Shown in pieces: positions 24,694 to 33,635 of a stretch of 64,000 bases of DNA (within the stretch, counting starts at the first letter, position 1; each line of letters begins with the position of its first letter). Source of the stretch: Burkholderiaceae bacterium (GTDB lineage: Bacteria; Pseudomonadota; Gammaproteobacteria; Burkholderiales; Burkholderiaceae_E); the NCBI GenBank assembly GCA_024235875.1, contig JACKLP010000002.1, forward strand, positions 248,001-312,000, given 5' to 3'. The notes beneath the pieces were generated by a model, which made no database searches, was not told the DNA's origin, and saw nothing but the letters and a program-made list of their open reading frames with translations. The position numbers were made by a program, and so were the translations under genes.

Positions 24694-25514
24694 GACGGAT
24701 CCTCGAACGAGCGCTCGGCCCCTTGGTGTCAGCGGCGATTGCGCTGGCAGCCTTGTTCCCGATCCTGTGGGGTCTGCTCACGTCGTTCAAGCCAAAGCGA
24801 GAGATCCTGCGCTTTCCGCCCGACCTGGTTTCCGCGCAGCCTACGCTGGAGCACTACCAGCGCCTGCTCGAAGAGGGCGCGCAGCGATTCATGCTGAACT
24901 CGGTGATCGTCTCGGCGGGTGCACTCGCGCTGTGCCTGTCGCTCGGATTGCTGGCCGCCTATGCAATGGCCCGTGGCCGGTTCGCCGGGCGCTCGGCGAT
25001 CCTTGTCATGCTCGTTGCCGTCATGAGCATTCCGATCGCGTCGCTGCTGGTGCCCACCTTCACCCTGATGACGACGATCCGGCTCTCGGACAGCCTGACC
25101 GGCCTCGTTCTGCTCTACGCCGCCTACCAGATCCCGATCGTCGTATGGATGCTGATGGGATTCATCGAATCCCTGCCCGTGGAACTGGAACAGGCGGCGA
25201 CTGTCGACGGCTACTCGCGGCTGGCAGTTCTCTGGAAGATCGTCGCACCGCTTTCCCGACCCGCCTTGGTGGCCGCGGGGCTATTCGTCTTGACCTTCGC
25301 ATGGAACGACTTCGTCGTTGCGGTCGTCATGAACAGCTCGCCCGAGACTCGAACCTTCCCGGTGGCGGTCTACAACTTCCTCGGCTTCTTCGGACGAGAC
25401 TGGGGCCCGCTGCTGGCGGCCTCGATGGTGTCGATCATCCCGATCATCGTGGTGTTCGTCCGCTTCCAACGCCATTTCGTCACCGGCATGACGAGTGGCA
25501 GCGTCAAGGGTTGA
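24690..25514 (+). CDS. ABC transporter permease, MalG/UgpE type
   Basis: A 274-residue second permease, starting RRILERALGPLVSAAIALAALFPILWGLLTSFK. The EAA loop is ELEQAATVDGYSRLAVLWKIVAPLSRPAL, and WNDFVVAVVM is the usual C-terminal block. It overlaps the preceding gene by 4 nt and is followed 12 nt later by the ATPase gene, completing a heterodimeric channel. Confidence 0.92.
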   Translation: MRRILERALGPLVSAAIALAALFPILWGLLTSFKPKREILRFPPDLVSAQPTLEHYQRLLEEGAQRFMLNSVIVSAGALALCLSLGLLAAYAMARGRFAGRSAILVMLVAVMSIPIASLLVPTFTLMTTIRLSDSLTGLVLLYAAYQIPIVVWMLMGFIESLPVELEQAATVDGYSRLAVLWKIVAPLSRPALVAAGLFVLTFAWNDFVVAVVMNSSPETRTFPVAVYNFLGFFGRDWGPLLAASMVSIIPIIVVFVRFQRHFVTGMTSGSVKG

Positions 25515-25526
25515 AGGGCGGGAATC

Positions 25527-26642
25527 ATGGCGAAGCCGAAAGTCTCGTTTCGCGGGGTCAGCAAGCGCTACGGCGCGCAGCTTGCGCTCGACGATCTCGA
25601 CCTCGACATCCAGACCGGCGAATTCGTGTCGCTGCTTGGGCCCTCGGGCTCTGGCAAGAGCACGACACTGAATCTGCTGGCCGGCCTGATCCACCCCGAC
25701 GGCGGCGAGATCCGAATCGACGATCGCATCGTCAACACCCTCACGCCGGACCGGCGCAACATCGCAATGGTGTTCCAGAGCTACGCGCTCTATCCGCACA
25801 TGACGGTGCGCGAGAACCTGGCCTTTCCGCTGCGGGCACGGCATCGCCGGCGTTCGGAATCCGAGATCACCGTTGCGATCGAGCGCGTCGCGCCGGGGCT
25901 GGGTCTGCAGGAACTGCTGCACCGCTACCCGAAGGAGCTCTCGGGCGGCCAACAACAGCGTGTCGCACTCGGCCGGGCGATGATCCGCGATCCTTCGGTG
26001 CTGCTGCTCGACGAGCCATTGTCGAACCTGGACGTTCGGTTGCGGATCCAGATGCGCCGCGACATCAAGGCGCTGCACGAGCGCGTGGGTGCCACCACGA
26101 TCTACGTCACCCACGACCAGAGCGAGGCGCTCGGCCTGTCGGATCGAATCGCGGTATTCCGCAGCGGCAAGCTGCAGCAGTACGGTCCGCCCGACGAGAT
26201 CTACGAGCGGCCAGTCAATACCTTCGTCGCCAACTTCGTCGGCGAGCGCGGCATGAACTTCCTGGATGCGAGCCTCGGCCGCGATCCCGCGGGCCTGGCG
26301 CTGGCGGCGCCGGGACTGCGCCTGGCCCTGTCGTCTACCGAGGCCGGTTCGACTGCCGCGGTGACGCTGGGCGTGCGCGCCGAAGGGATTCGGCCGCCGC
26401 GCGACGGCGAGGCGGCCGACGTCTGGGGCCAGGTCGAACAGATCGAGCTTGCCGGGCCCGACAAGATCCTGATCGTCACGCTCGCCGGTGGCCAGGAAGT
26501 GCAATGTCGCACCGACGCGATGTTGCCGATACGACGCGGCGAGCCGGTAGCGCTCGTGCTGGAGCGTGCGCGCCTGAGACTCTTCGATACCGAAACCGGA
26601 CGCGCGCTGGCGTGTGCGTTTGCTGGAGAAGCCGAGAAATGA
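25527..26642 (+). CDS. ABC transporter ATP-binding protein, MalK/UgpC type
   Basis: The 371-residue ATPase has the Walker A motif GPSGSGKST, Q-loop VFQSYALYPHM, signature LSGGQQQRVALGRA, Walker B VLLLDEPLSNLD and H-loop VTHDQ, then a C-terminal TOBE-like regulatory domain of about 120 residues (LGVRAEGIRPP). This length and domain order identify the carbohydrate-importer subfamily. Its stop overlaps the oxidoreductase start (ATGA at 26639). Confidence 0.94.
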   Translation: MAKPKVSFRGVSKRYGAQLALDDLDLDIQTGEFVSLLGPSGSGKSTTLNLLAGLIHPDGGEIRIDDRIVNTLTPDRRNIAMVFQSYALYPHMTVRENLAFPLRARHRRRSESEITVAIERVAPGLGLQELLHRYPKELSGGQQQRVALGRAMIRDPSVLLLDEPLSNLDVRLRIQMRRDIKALHERVGATTIYVTHDQSEALGLSDRIAVFRSGKLQQYGPPDEIYERPVNTFVANFVGERGMNFLDASLGRDPAGLALAAPGLRLALSSTEAGSTAAVTLGVRAEGIRPPRDGEAADVWGQVEQIELAGPDKILIVTLAGGQEVQCRTDAMLPIRRGEPVALVLERARLRLFDTETGRALACAFAGEAEK

Positions 26643-28033
26643 CACAAGCAGTACGAGAAGAGCACTTCGATGTCGTGGTCGTCGGTGCGGGGGCGAGCGG
26701 CGTCGTAGCCGCGATCGCGGCCGCGCGCAATGGAGCGCGAACGCTGCTGGTCGACGCCGGCACCGCGATCGGCGGCGAATTGTTGAGCGGGATCAACATC
26801 CTGGGCACGCGCGCGTCGAACGGCGACAAGCTGATGGCCGGGATCGGCGACGAGTTGCTCGAGGAATGCCGCAGCCTGGGCGGATTCGTGGCCGAAGTCC
26901 GCGATTTCCGACCGCTGTACTTCGTCTCGTTCGATCCCGAGTACATGAAGGTCGCGGTAGCCAGCCTGGTCGAGCGCGCGGGCGTCGAAGTCCGGCTCTA
27001 TACGGTGGCCACCGAGATGGTGGTCGACGGCGGGCAGTTCAGCGGCGTCATCGTGCACAACAAGCTCGGCCGCAGCCTGATCCGCGCCAAGGTCTTCATC
27101 GACTGCACAGGGGACGCGGACCTGGTCCATGGGGCCGGGGGTGCGGTCCACGCCGGCGACGGTGCTGGCGCGTTCCAGTCGCTGACGCTGGTATTTCGCA
27201 TGATCGGCGTGGATACGCCGCGGCTGCTCGACTTCATGCGTTCGCATCCTGAAAACTTCGCGATCTCCGAGGAGGCGTTCGCATCGATCGCGCCCACGCG
27301 CGAGGAGGCGATCCAGGGCCTGTACGAGCAAGGCCTGCCCAAGCTCGCGCTGGCCGGCACGGGGCCGCTGCTCACGCAGGCGATCGATGCCGGCGAGTTG
27401 TACGAGACCTCGATCGTGGCGATCGCGCCGCTCTCGATGGAACGGCGCGAGGTCAGCATCAATTCCACCAAGATCACCAATGTCGATCCGACCGACACGC
27501 GGGCCCTGAGTCGTAGCTATGCGGCCTTGATGAAGCAGGTGATGACCTGCGCGCGCTTCCTGAACCAGCGGGTGCCCGGCTTCGAGGAGGCCCGGTTCTC
27601 GGGTCTGGCACCGCGAATCGGTATCCGCGAGGGACGCCGCATCGTCGGCGACCATGTACTCGATGGCGAGCACATCACGCAGGCGCGCAAGTGCACCGAC
27701 GGCGTGGCTCGCGGCGGCCATCCGATCGACGTCTGGGTGCCGGGCCGCGGCGTGCACTGGAAAATCGTGCGCGACGGCGGGCGCTTCGACATTCCCTTCG
27801 GCTGCCTGTTGCCGCAGGCCTTCGACAACCTGCTGGTCGCCGGCCGCTGCCTGTCGTCGACCCGCGAGGGTCAGGCGTCCGTACGCGTGATGGGGACGTG
27901 CATGGCGGTGGGGCAGGCTGCGGGAACCGCTGCCGCGCTGGCCGCGCGCGAGAGCGCGGGGCCGGTCGATCTAAGGCAATTGCCGATCGCGGCGCTGCGT
28001 GCGACGCTGACGGACCAGGGCGCGCTGATCTGA
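26639..28033 (+). CDS. FAD-dependent oxidoreductase (FAD_oxidored, PF12831-like)
   Basis: The 464-residue protein begins with a dinucleotide-binding fold, HFDVVVVGAGASGVVAAIAAARNG, and shows the second FAD contact VFIDCTGDADLVHGAG and a C-terminal FAD block NLLVAGRCLSSTREGQASVRVMGTCMAVGQAAG. The R-x-x-GQAS-R-x-M-G-x-CMAVGQAAG end is characteristic of the FAD_oxidored family found with ABC sugar importers. No signal peptide or heme motif is seen. Its start lies in the ATGA overlap with the ATPase gene, so it is the fifth gene of the operon and probably oxidizes the imported compound. Confidence 0.88.
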   Translation: MTQAVREEHFDVVVVGAGASGVVAAIAAARNGARTLLVDAGTAIGGELLSGINILGTRASNGDKLMAGIGDELLEECRSLGGFVAEVRDFRPLYFVSFDPEYMKVAVASLVERAGVEVRLYTVATEMVVDGGQFSGVIVHNKLGRSLIRAKVFIDCTGDADLVHGAGGAVHAGDGAGAFQSLTLVFRMIGVDTPRLLDFMRSHPENFAISEEAFASIAPTREEAIQGLYEQGLPKLALAGTGPLLTQAIDAGELYETSIVAIAPLSMERREVSINSTKITNVDPTDTRALSRSYAALMKQVMTCARFLNQRVPGFEEARFSGLAPRIGIREGRRIVGDHVLDGEHITQARKCTDGVARGGHPIDVWVPGRGVHWKIVRDGGRFDIPFGCLLPQAFDNLLVAGRCLSSTREGQASVRVMGTCMAVGQAAGTAAALAARESAGPVDLRQLPIAALRATLTDQGALI

Positions 28034-28081
28034 GGCCTGCCCCGAGATCCGTGCCGGACAGCGTGCTCGCTTCGGTCGGGT

Positions 28082-30238
28082 CTAGCTCCGCTTGAGCATC
28101 CCCGGATCCAGCGGCAGGCTTCGAATCCGCTTGCCGGTCGCCGCGAAGATCGCATTGGCCACCGCCGGCGCGGCCGGCGGCAGGCCGGGCTCGCCCACGC
28201 CGCCGGGCGCTTCGTCGCTCTTGACGATGTGCACTTCCACCTTCGGCATCTCGGGCATGCGCAACATGCGATAGGTATCGAAGTTGCCCTGCTCGACGCG
28301 GCCATCGCGGAAACTGATGCGCCCGTAGAGCATGGCGGTCAGGCCGTAGACGATCGCGCTTTCGACCTGGCGCCGGATGATCTCGGGGTTGACGATGGCA
28401 CCGCAGTCGATGGCGGCCACGATGCGATGGATCCTGGGCGTGCCGTCTTCGGCCACCGAGACCTCGGCGACCTCGGAGACGAAGCTGCCGAATGACTTGG
28501 CCAGCGCGATGCCGCGATGCCGGCCGGCCGGCAGGGGCTTGCCCCAGTCGGCCTTGGCCGCGGCGAGCTCGAGCACCGCCCTGTGGCGCGGCGCCTTGCC
28601 CAGCATCGCGCGCCGGAACTCGAACGGGTCCTTGCCGGCGGCCGCGGCCATCTCGTCGACGAAGCTCTCCATGAAGAAGGCGTTCTGCGAGTGGCCGACC
28701 GAGCGCCAGAACCACACCTGCACGCCGGGCTCCTCGCGCACATAGCCGACCTTCATGTTGGCGATGTCGTAGGGGTTGTCGGCAATGCCCTCGACCGCGA
28801 AATGGTCGACGCCGTTCTCGGCGATCTTCATGAAGCCGGAGCCCGCCATGATCGAGGGCGAGGCCACGTTGGCGCGCAATGCGATCGCCTTGCCGGTGCC
28901 ATCGAGCGTGGCGGCGAAGCGTGCGGCCGCGGCCGGACGATAGAAGTACGCCCGCATGTCGTCTTCGCGGGAATAGACGAGCTTCACGGGCCGGCCGACC
29001 TGCTTCGATAGCACGGTGGCCGCGATCGTGAAGTCGGGCGCGAAGCGTCGACCGAAGCCACCGCCCAGAAACAAGGTGTTGATCTTGACCTTGGTCGGGG
29101 CCACCGAGGCGACCTGGCCAAGGATGCCTTGCGCCGGGCCCTGCGACTGGGTGCCGGCCCAGATCTCGACCTCGTCCTTGCGAACCCAGGCCGTGCAGTT
29201 CATGGGCTCCATGCAGGCGTGCGCCAGGTAGGGCGCCTCGTAGAGGGCATCCAGGGTCTTGGCGCCCTGGGCTTCGTCGGCCTTGCCTTCGTTGCGGGCC
29301 GTGGCGCCGCTTCGCTGCGTCGCTTCGGCCAACTGGCGCGCGATGGTCTCGGACGACAGGGTCGCATTCTTGCCCAGGTCCCAGCTCACCTTCAGCGCGT
29401 CGCGCCCCTTCTTGGCCGCCCAGTAGCCGTCGGCCAGGACGGCGACCCCATCGGGGATGCGCACGATCTCGCGCACGCCCGGCACCTGGCGGGCGGCGGT
29501 GTCGTCCACGGTCCTGGCGCTCGCGCCGATCACCGGCGCACGCTCGAGCACCGCCACGAGCATGCCCGGCAGGCGCACGTCGATCCCGAAGCGTGCGCTG
29601 CCGTCGATCTTGGCCGGCGTGTCGAGCCGCTTGGCGGGCGTCCCGAGGATGCGGAAGTCCTTGGCGTCCTTGAGCTTGGGCGAGGCCGGCACCGGTTCGG
29701 CCGCCGCCGCCGCCGCGAGTTCGCCATAGCTGAGCCGTCGCCCGCTGCGGTGCACGACCGCGCCGTGCTCGGTGTGGCAGTCGGACGGCTTCGCGCCCCA
29801 GGCCTTGGCCGCGGCGGCAAGCAACATCTCGCGGGCCGCGGCGCCCGCCATGCGCATCGGTTGCCAATGGCCGCGCACCGATGTGGACCCGCCGGTGGCC
29901 TGCATGCCGAAGACCGGATTGGCATAGGCCTTGTCGACGCCGGCCTGCTCGACGCCCACCTGAGACCAGTCGACATCGAGTTCTTCGGCGACCAGCATCG
30001 GAATCGCGGTGAGCACGCCCTGCCCCATCTCGGACAGGCCGCAAACCACGGTGATGCGATTCCGCGGCGAGATCTTCAGGTAGGCGTTGATCGTGGCATC
30101 GGTGGCGGCCATCGCCAGGCGCGACGCCACGGGCAGCGCGAAGCCGATCGCCAGGCCGCCGCCGACGGCAGCCGAGCCCTTCAGGAAGCGCCGGCGCGGG
30201 GCACGAAAGGCACCGGGCCGCGACTGGGTGGTTTCCAT
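28082..30238 (-). CDS. Molybdopterin-binding large subunit of a xanthine-oxidase-family dehydrogenase (IorB/isoquinoline 1-oxidoreductase type)
   Basis: The 718-residue product starts with a Tat signal (RRRFLKGSAAVGGG), so the folded cofactor-loaded enzyme is predicted to be exported. Mo-cofactor regions include GLSEMGQGVLTAIPMLVAEEL, QATGGSTSVRG, GGGFGRRFAPDF and a C-terminal GGVGEPGLPPAAPAVANAI that holds the catalytic Glu (VGEPG). This single-chain, Tat-dependent type without an FAD subunit matches IorB and periplasmic aldehyde or nicotinate hydroxylases. It follows the 2Fe-2S subunit gene after 10 bp. ATG 30238 has GGGAG upstream. Confidence 0.9.
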   Translation of the reverse strand: METTQSRPGAFRAPRRRFLKGSAAVGGGLAIGFALPVASRLAMAATDATINAYLKISPRNRITVVCGLSEMGQGVLTAIPMLVAEELDVDWSQVGVEQAGVDKAYANPVFGMQATGGSTSVRGHWQPMRMAGAAAREMLLAAAAKAWGAKPSDCHTEHGAVVHRSGRRLSYGELAAAAAAEPVPASPKLKDAKDFRILGTPAKRLDTPAKIDGSARFGIDVRLPGMLVAVLERAPVIGASARTVDDTAARQVPGVREIVRIPDGVAVLADGYWAAKKGRDALKVSWDLGKNATLSSETIARQLAEATQRSGATARNEGKADEAQGAKTLDALYEAPYLAHACMEPMNCTAWVRKDEVEIWAGTQSQGPAQGILGQVASVAPTKVKINTLFLGGGFGRRFAPDFTIAATVLSKQVGRPVKLVYSREDDMRAYFYRPAAAARFAATLDGTGKAIALRANVASPSIMAGSGFMKIAENGVDHFAVEGIADNPYDIANMKVGYVREEPGVQVWFWRSVGHSQNAFFMESFVDEMAAAAGKDPFEFRRAMLGKAPRHRAVLELAAAKADWGKPLPAGRHRGIALAKSFGSFVSEVAEVSVAEDGTPRIHRIVAAIDCGAIVNPEIIRRQVESAIVYGLTAMLYGRISFRDGRVEQGNFDTYRMLRMPEMPKVEVHIVKSDEAPGGVGEPGLPPAAPAVANAIFAATGKRIRSLPLDPGMLKRS

Positions 30239-30248
30239 GGGAGCTCCC

Positions 30249-30710
30249 TCAGCCTTTGAGCGTGCCGGCCGCATCCTTGATCGCGGCGCGGATCTGGTTG
30301 TAGGTGCCACAGCGGCAGACATTGCCGGCCATCGCCTCGTCGATGTCGGCGTCACTGGGCGCGCGCAGTCTTTCGAGCAGGGCGGTCGCGCTCATGATCT
30401 GTCCGCTCTGGCAATAGCCGCACTGCGGTACGTCGTGCGCCAGCCAGGCGGCCTGCACGGCCTTGCCGACCTTCGACACACCGACGCCTTCGATCGTGGT
30501 GATGGCCTTGCCATCGGCCGCCGAAAGCGGCGTCTGGCAGCTCCGTATGGGTTGGCCATCGAGATGGATGGTGCAGGCGCCGCAAAGCGCCATGCCGCAG
30601 CCGAACTTGGTGCCGGTCAGGCCGAGCTCGTCGCGAAGCACCCATAGCAGCGGCGTGTCGCCGGGCAAGTCGAGCGAGAGCCGCTTGCCGTTCAGAGTGA
30701 GCGTGGTCAT
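30249..30710 (-). CDS. 2Fe-2S subunit of a xanthine-oxidase-family dehydrogenase (IorA type)
   Basis: The 153-residue protein has two domains. The N-terminal plant-ferredoxin-like cluster is KFGCGMALCGACTIHLDG with a fourth Cys in RSCQTPL. The C-terminal helical domain holds the second cluster, CGYCQSGQ and CRCGTY. It passes electrons from the Mo site of its partner to an external acceptor such as a cytochrome. GGAGAC precedes the ATG. It and the Mo subunit form a two-gene operon. Confidence 0.93.
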   Translation of the reverse strand: MTTLTLNGKRLSLDLPGDTPLLWVLRDELGLTGTKFGCGMALCGACTIHLDGQPIRSCQTPLSAADGKAITTIEGVGVSKVGKAVQAAWLAHDVPQCGYCQSGQIMSATALLERLRAPSDADIDEAMAGNVCRCGTYNQIRAAIKDAAGTLKG

Positions 30711-31042
30711 GTTCGTCTCCGCAGGCAGCCGCTGACGACGCGGCCCGTGTCACAGCCATTCTTGCGCCGTCGCTCGCGCTTCGCAAGCAAGCCCCCGGTA
30801 AACCCGGAGAATCGCGTCTGCGCGCACAGCAACTGCGCGCGCACGCGGCGACGGACGTGCGCGCCGACATTTGGAATGCCGACCCGATTCGAGGGTGCCA
30901 CAATCCGGCGGTGCGCGGCTCGCGCTCCGCGCGCGCGCCCGTCTCGTTTTCGTGGGCGTGGGCGCGACCGGGATCGAAGACCTCGCCTCGAGGACCGTGC
31001 GAGCAACCAGGGAGGCTGTCGGCGTATGGAACGGTGCCAGGC
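30711..31042. other. Gene-free divergent spacer with a possible 6-codon leader ORF
   Basis: These 332 bp separate the 2Fe-2S subunit gene (minus) from the SDR gene (plus). The sequence is GC-rich with no convincing sigma-70 boxes. The right end holds AGGGAGG (31009-31015) 10 nt before ATG 31026, which opens a short frame MERCQA ending in TGA that overlaps the SDR ATG (31043) as ATGA. A coupled leader peptide is possible, because the SDR start itself lacks a ribosome binding site. Confidence 0.35.
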
Positions 31043-31942
31043 ATGAAGTCGGCCTCACGCTACGATTCGGTATTTCGCCCCGGCCTGTTCGACGGCTGCA
31101 CCATCGTGGTCACCGGCGGTGGCAGTGGCATCGGCCGCTGCGTGGCCCACGAGCTCGCGTCACTTGGCGCGGCGGTCGTGATCACCGGCCGTCGACGCGA
31201 TCGGCTCGATGCCGTGGCGGCCGAGATCCGCGAAGACGGCGGTCGTGCCGACGCCTTCGACTTCGATATTCGCGACGAAGCCGCGGTGACCCGGGCCGTG
31301 GGGGCGATCGTCGCCGCCCACGGCCCGATCGCCGGCCTCGTGAACAATGCCGGCGGCCAGTTCACGGCGCGCCTCGAGGACATCAGCCTCAAGGGCTGGG
31401 ACGCGGTGGTGCGCACCAACCTGAACGGTGGCTTCCTGATGAGCCGAGAGGTCGTGCGCCAGTCGATGCGCGACACCGGTGGCGCGATCGTGAACATGGT
31501 GGCCGATTTCTGGCGGGGCATGCCCATGATGGCGCATTCGGGCGCGGCTCGGGCCGGCATGAGCAATCTGACCCAGAGCGCGGCGGTCGAATGGGCGCAC
31601 TATGGCATTCGTGTCAACGCCGTGGCGCCCGGCACGATCGCCTCGTCGGGCCTCGATACCTACGACGCCGCCTGGCAGGCGCGCTATGCGCAGCGCCGGC
31701 TCACGCTACCGCCCAAGCGTTTCGGCACCGAGGCAGAGGTCTCGGCGGCGATCGTGTTCCTGCTCTCGCCGGCCGCGGCCTTCGTCTCGGGCGAGACGCT
31801 GCGCGTCGATGGCGCCGGTCCCAACATGACCAATGCCTACGAGGTGCCGGAGCATTCGCGGCTGCCGGCCTTCGAGGGCTTTCATCGGGCGCAGGCGCCG
31901 CGCGTCGTACGCGACGTCGATGGCCCGCGCGAGGACGACTGA
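31043..31942 (+). CDS. Short-chain dehydrogenase of the enoyl/dienoyl-CoA reductase (PECR/AtuG-like) branch
   Basis: The 299-residue product has the SDR cofactor motif VVTGGGSGIGR and GLVNNAGGQF. The usual YxxxK pair is absent: the aligned region reads MMAHSGAARAGMSNLTQSAAVEWAHYGIRVNAVAPG, as in peroxisomal trans-2-enoyl-CoA reductase and related proteins. It is therefore more likely an enoyl- or dienoyl-CoA reductase than an alcohol dehydrogenase. It is the first gene of the acyl-CoA carboxylase operon, and the next gene starts right after its stop. ATG 31043 is favoured because the Rossmann fold starts about 18 residues later. Confidence 0.85.
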   Translation: MKSASRYDSVFRPGLFDGCTIVVTGGGSGIGRCVAHELASLGAAVVITGRRRDRLDAVAAEIREDGGRADAFDFDIRDEAAVTRAVGAIVAAHGPIAGLVNNAGGQFTARLEDISLKGWDAVVRTNLNGGFLMSREVVRQSMRDTGGAIVNMVADFWRGMPMMAHSGAARAGMSNLTQSAAVEWAHYGIRVNAVAPGTIASSGLDTYDAAWQARYAQRRLTLPPKRFGTEAEVSAAIVFLLSPAAAFVSGETLRVDGAGPNMTNAYEVPEHSRLPAFEGFHRAQAPRVVRDVDGPREDD

Positions 31943-33583
31943 ATGCCCAACGTCGGGACGGCGGTGAACCGTCGCGATCCGCGCTTCGATGCGGATCGCG
32001 GCGCGATGCTGGCCCTGCTCGAGCGGGTGCGCGATCTCGAGGCCCGGTCGGTCGCGCTCGGCGAGGCCCAGCGCGCGCGCTTCGAGAAGGCGGGCAAGCT
32101 GCTGCCGCGCGAGCGCATCGATCGCCTGCTCGATGCCGGCAGCCCGTTCATCGCGCTGTCCTCGCTCGCCGGCCTGGGCGAGCACGAGGACGACGGCGAG
32201 TCGATGGTGATGGGCGGTGGCGTGATCACCGGCATCGGCTGGGTCTGCGGCACGCGCGTGATGGTCATCGCCAACGACAGTGCGATCAAGGGCGGTACCT
32301 CGAGCTGGGCTGGTGGGCGCAAGATCCAGCGCGCGCAGGAGATCGCGTTGCGCCAGAAGCTGCCCGTGGTGAACCTGATCGAGAGTGGCGGCGGCAACCT
32401 GCGCCTGACCTACTTGACCTTCGCCGAGATGAGCGGGCGGCGCTTTGCCAACCAGGCACGCCTGTCGGCGGCCGGCATTCCGCAGGTGGCGGTGGTGCAT
32501 GGCAATGCGACGGCCGGCGGCGCCTATGCACCCGGCATGTCCGACTACCTGATCGCGGTGCGCGGCCAGACCCGGATGTTCCTGGCTGGTCCGCCGCTGC
32601 TCAAGATGGCCACCGGCGAGATCGCCGATGGCGAGGCGATGGGCGGCGGCGCGATGCACGCGCAGGTGGCGGGCACCGCCGAGTGGCTGGCCGACGACGA
32701 TGCCCACGCGATCGCGATCGCGCGCGACGTGGTGGCCTCGCTGCACTGGAACGACGCGGCCGACGTCGGCGCGGGCCCGGGTCGGCCGGTCCCACCGCCC
32801 GCGCTTGCGCCGCGCTTCGATGCCGACGAGCTCGCCGGCCTGGTGCCGGTCGACTACCGCACGCCCTACGATGTGCGCGAGGTGATCGCGCGCATCGCCG
32901 ACGACTCGGCCTTCGTGGACCTGAAGGCCGACTACGACGACTACACGGTTTGCGGCACCGCGGCCGTGGGGGGCCACCCCTGCGGCTTCATCGGCAACAA
33001 CGGCCCGATCACCGCACGCGGCGCGGCCAAGGCCGCGCAGTTCATCCAGCTATGCGACCAGGCGGGTACGCCGCTCGTGTTCCTGCAGAACACCACCGGC
33101 TTCATCGTCGGGCAGGCGGCCGAGTCCGAAGGCATCATCAAGCATGGATCCAAGCTGATCCAGGCGGTGACCAATGCCCGCGTGCCGCGTATCACGCTGA
33201 TGATCGGCGCCTCGTTCGGCGCCGGCAACTATGCGATGTGCGGGCGCGGCTTCGACCCGGACTTCGTGTTCTCGTGGCCGAACCATCGCATCGCGGTGAT
33301 GGGCGGCGAGCAGGCCGCCGGTGTCCTGGAGATCGTCGCGCGCGAATCCGCCGGTCGGGCCGGGCGCACGCCCGACGAGGCACGGCTCGCGGCCCAGCAC
33401 GACGACATCGTGGCCCACTACGATCGCACCTCGTCGGCGCTCTATGCGACCGCGCAGCTCTGGGACGACGGCATCATCGATCCGCGCGATACCCGACGGG
33501 TGCTGGCCGAGTGCCTGGCGATCTGCCACGGCGCCCGGCGCCGCCAGACCCACCCGAACCAATTCGGCGTGGCCCGGTTCTGA
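31943..33583 (+). CDS. Acyl-CoA carboxylase, carboxyltransferase (beta) subunit, geranyl/methylcrotonyl-CoA type
   Basis: The 546-residue protein has the two crotonase-like halves of biotin-dependent carboxyltransferases. Key blocks are KLLPRERIDRLLDAGSPF, IKGGTSSWAGGRKIQRAQEIA, HGNATAGGAYAPGMSDY, QNTTGFIVGQAAESEGIIKHGSKL and ASFGAGNYAMCGRGFDPDF. These match the MccB/AtuC group more than propionyl-CoA carboxylases. It pairs with the biotin carboxylase/BCCP subunit encoded at 36684. It starts directly after the SDR stop. Confidence 0.9.
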   Translation: MPNVGTAVNRRDPRFDADRGAMLALLERVRDLEARSVALGEAQRARFEKAGKLLPRERIDRLLDAGSPFIALSSLAGLGEHEDDGESMVMGGGVITGIGWVCGTRVMVIANDSAIKGGTSSWAGGRKIQRAQEIALRQKLPVVNLIESGGGNLRLTYLTFAEMSGRRFANQARLSAAGIPQVAVVHGNATAGGAYAPGMSDYLIAVRGQTRMFLAGPPLLKMATGEIADGEAMGGGAMHAQVAGTAEWLADDDAHAIAIARDVVASLHWNDAADVGAGPGRPVPPPALAPRFDADELAGLVPVDYRTPYDVREVIARIADDSAFVDLKADYDDYTVCGTAAVGGHPCGFIGNNGPITARGAAKAAQFIQLCDQAGTPLVFLQNTTGFIVGQAAESEGIIKHGSKLIQAVTNARVPRITLMIGASFGAGNYAMCGRGFDPDFVFSWPNHRIAVMGGEQAAGVLEIVARESAGRAGRTPDEARLAAQHDDIVAHYDRTSSALYATAQLWDDGIIDPRDTRRVLAECLAICHGARRRQTHPNQFGVARF

Positions 33584-33635
33584 ATCACGCGCGATCGGTG
33601 CATCGCGCGTTTCGACGCGTCTACAGGAGACGACA

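Noticed and set aside
24767..28033. One very long open frame that could be read as a single 1088-residue protein
   Set aside because: Only its last 464 codons (from ATG 26639) encode the FAD-dependent oxidoreductase. The earlier part runs in the wrong frame through the second permease and the ATPase, is Arg/Pro/Gly-rich and has no domain.
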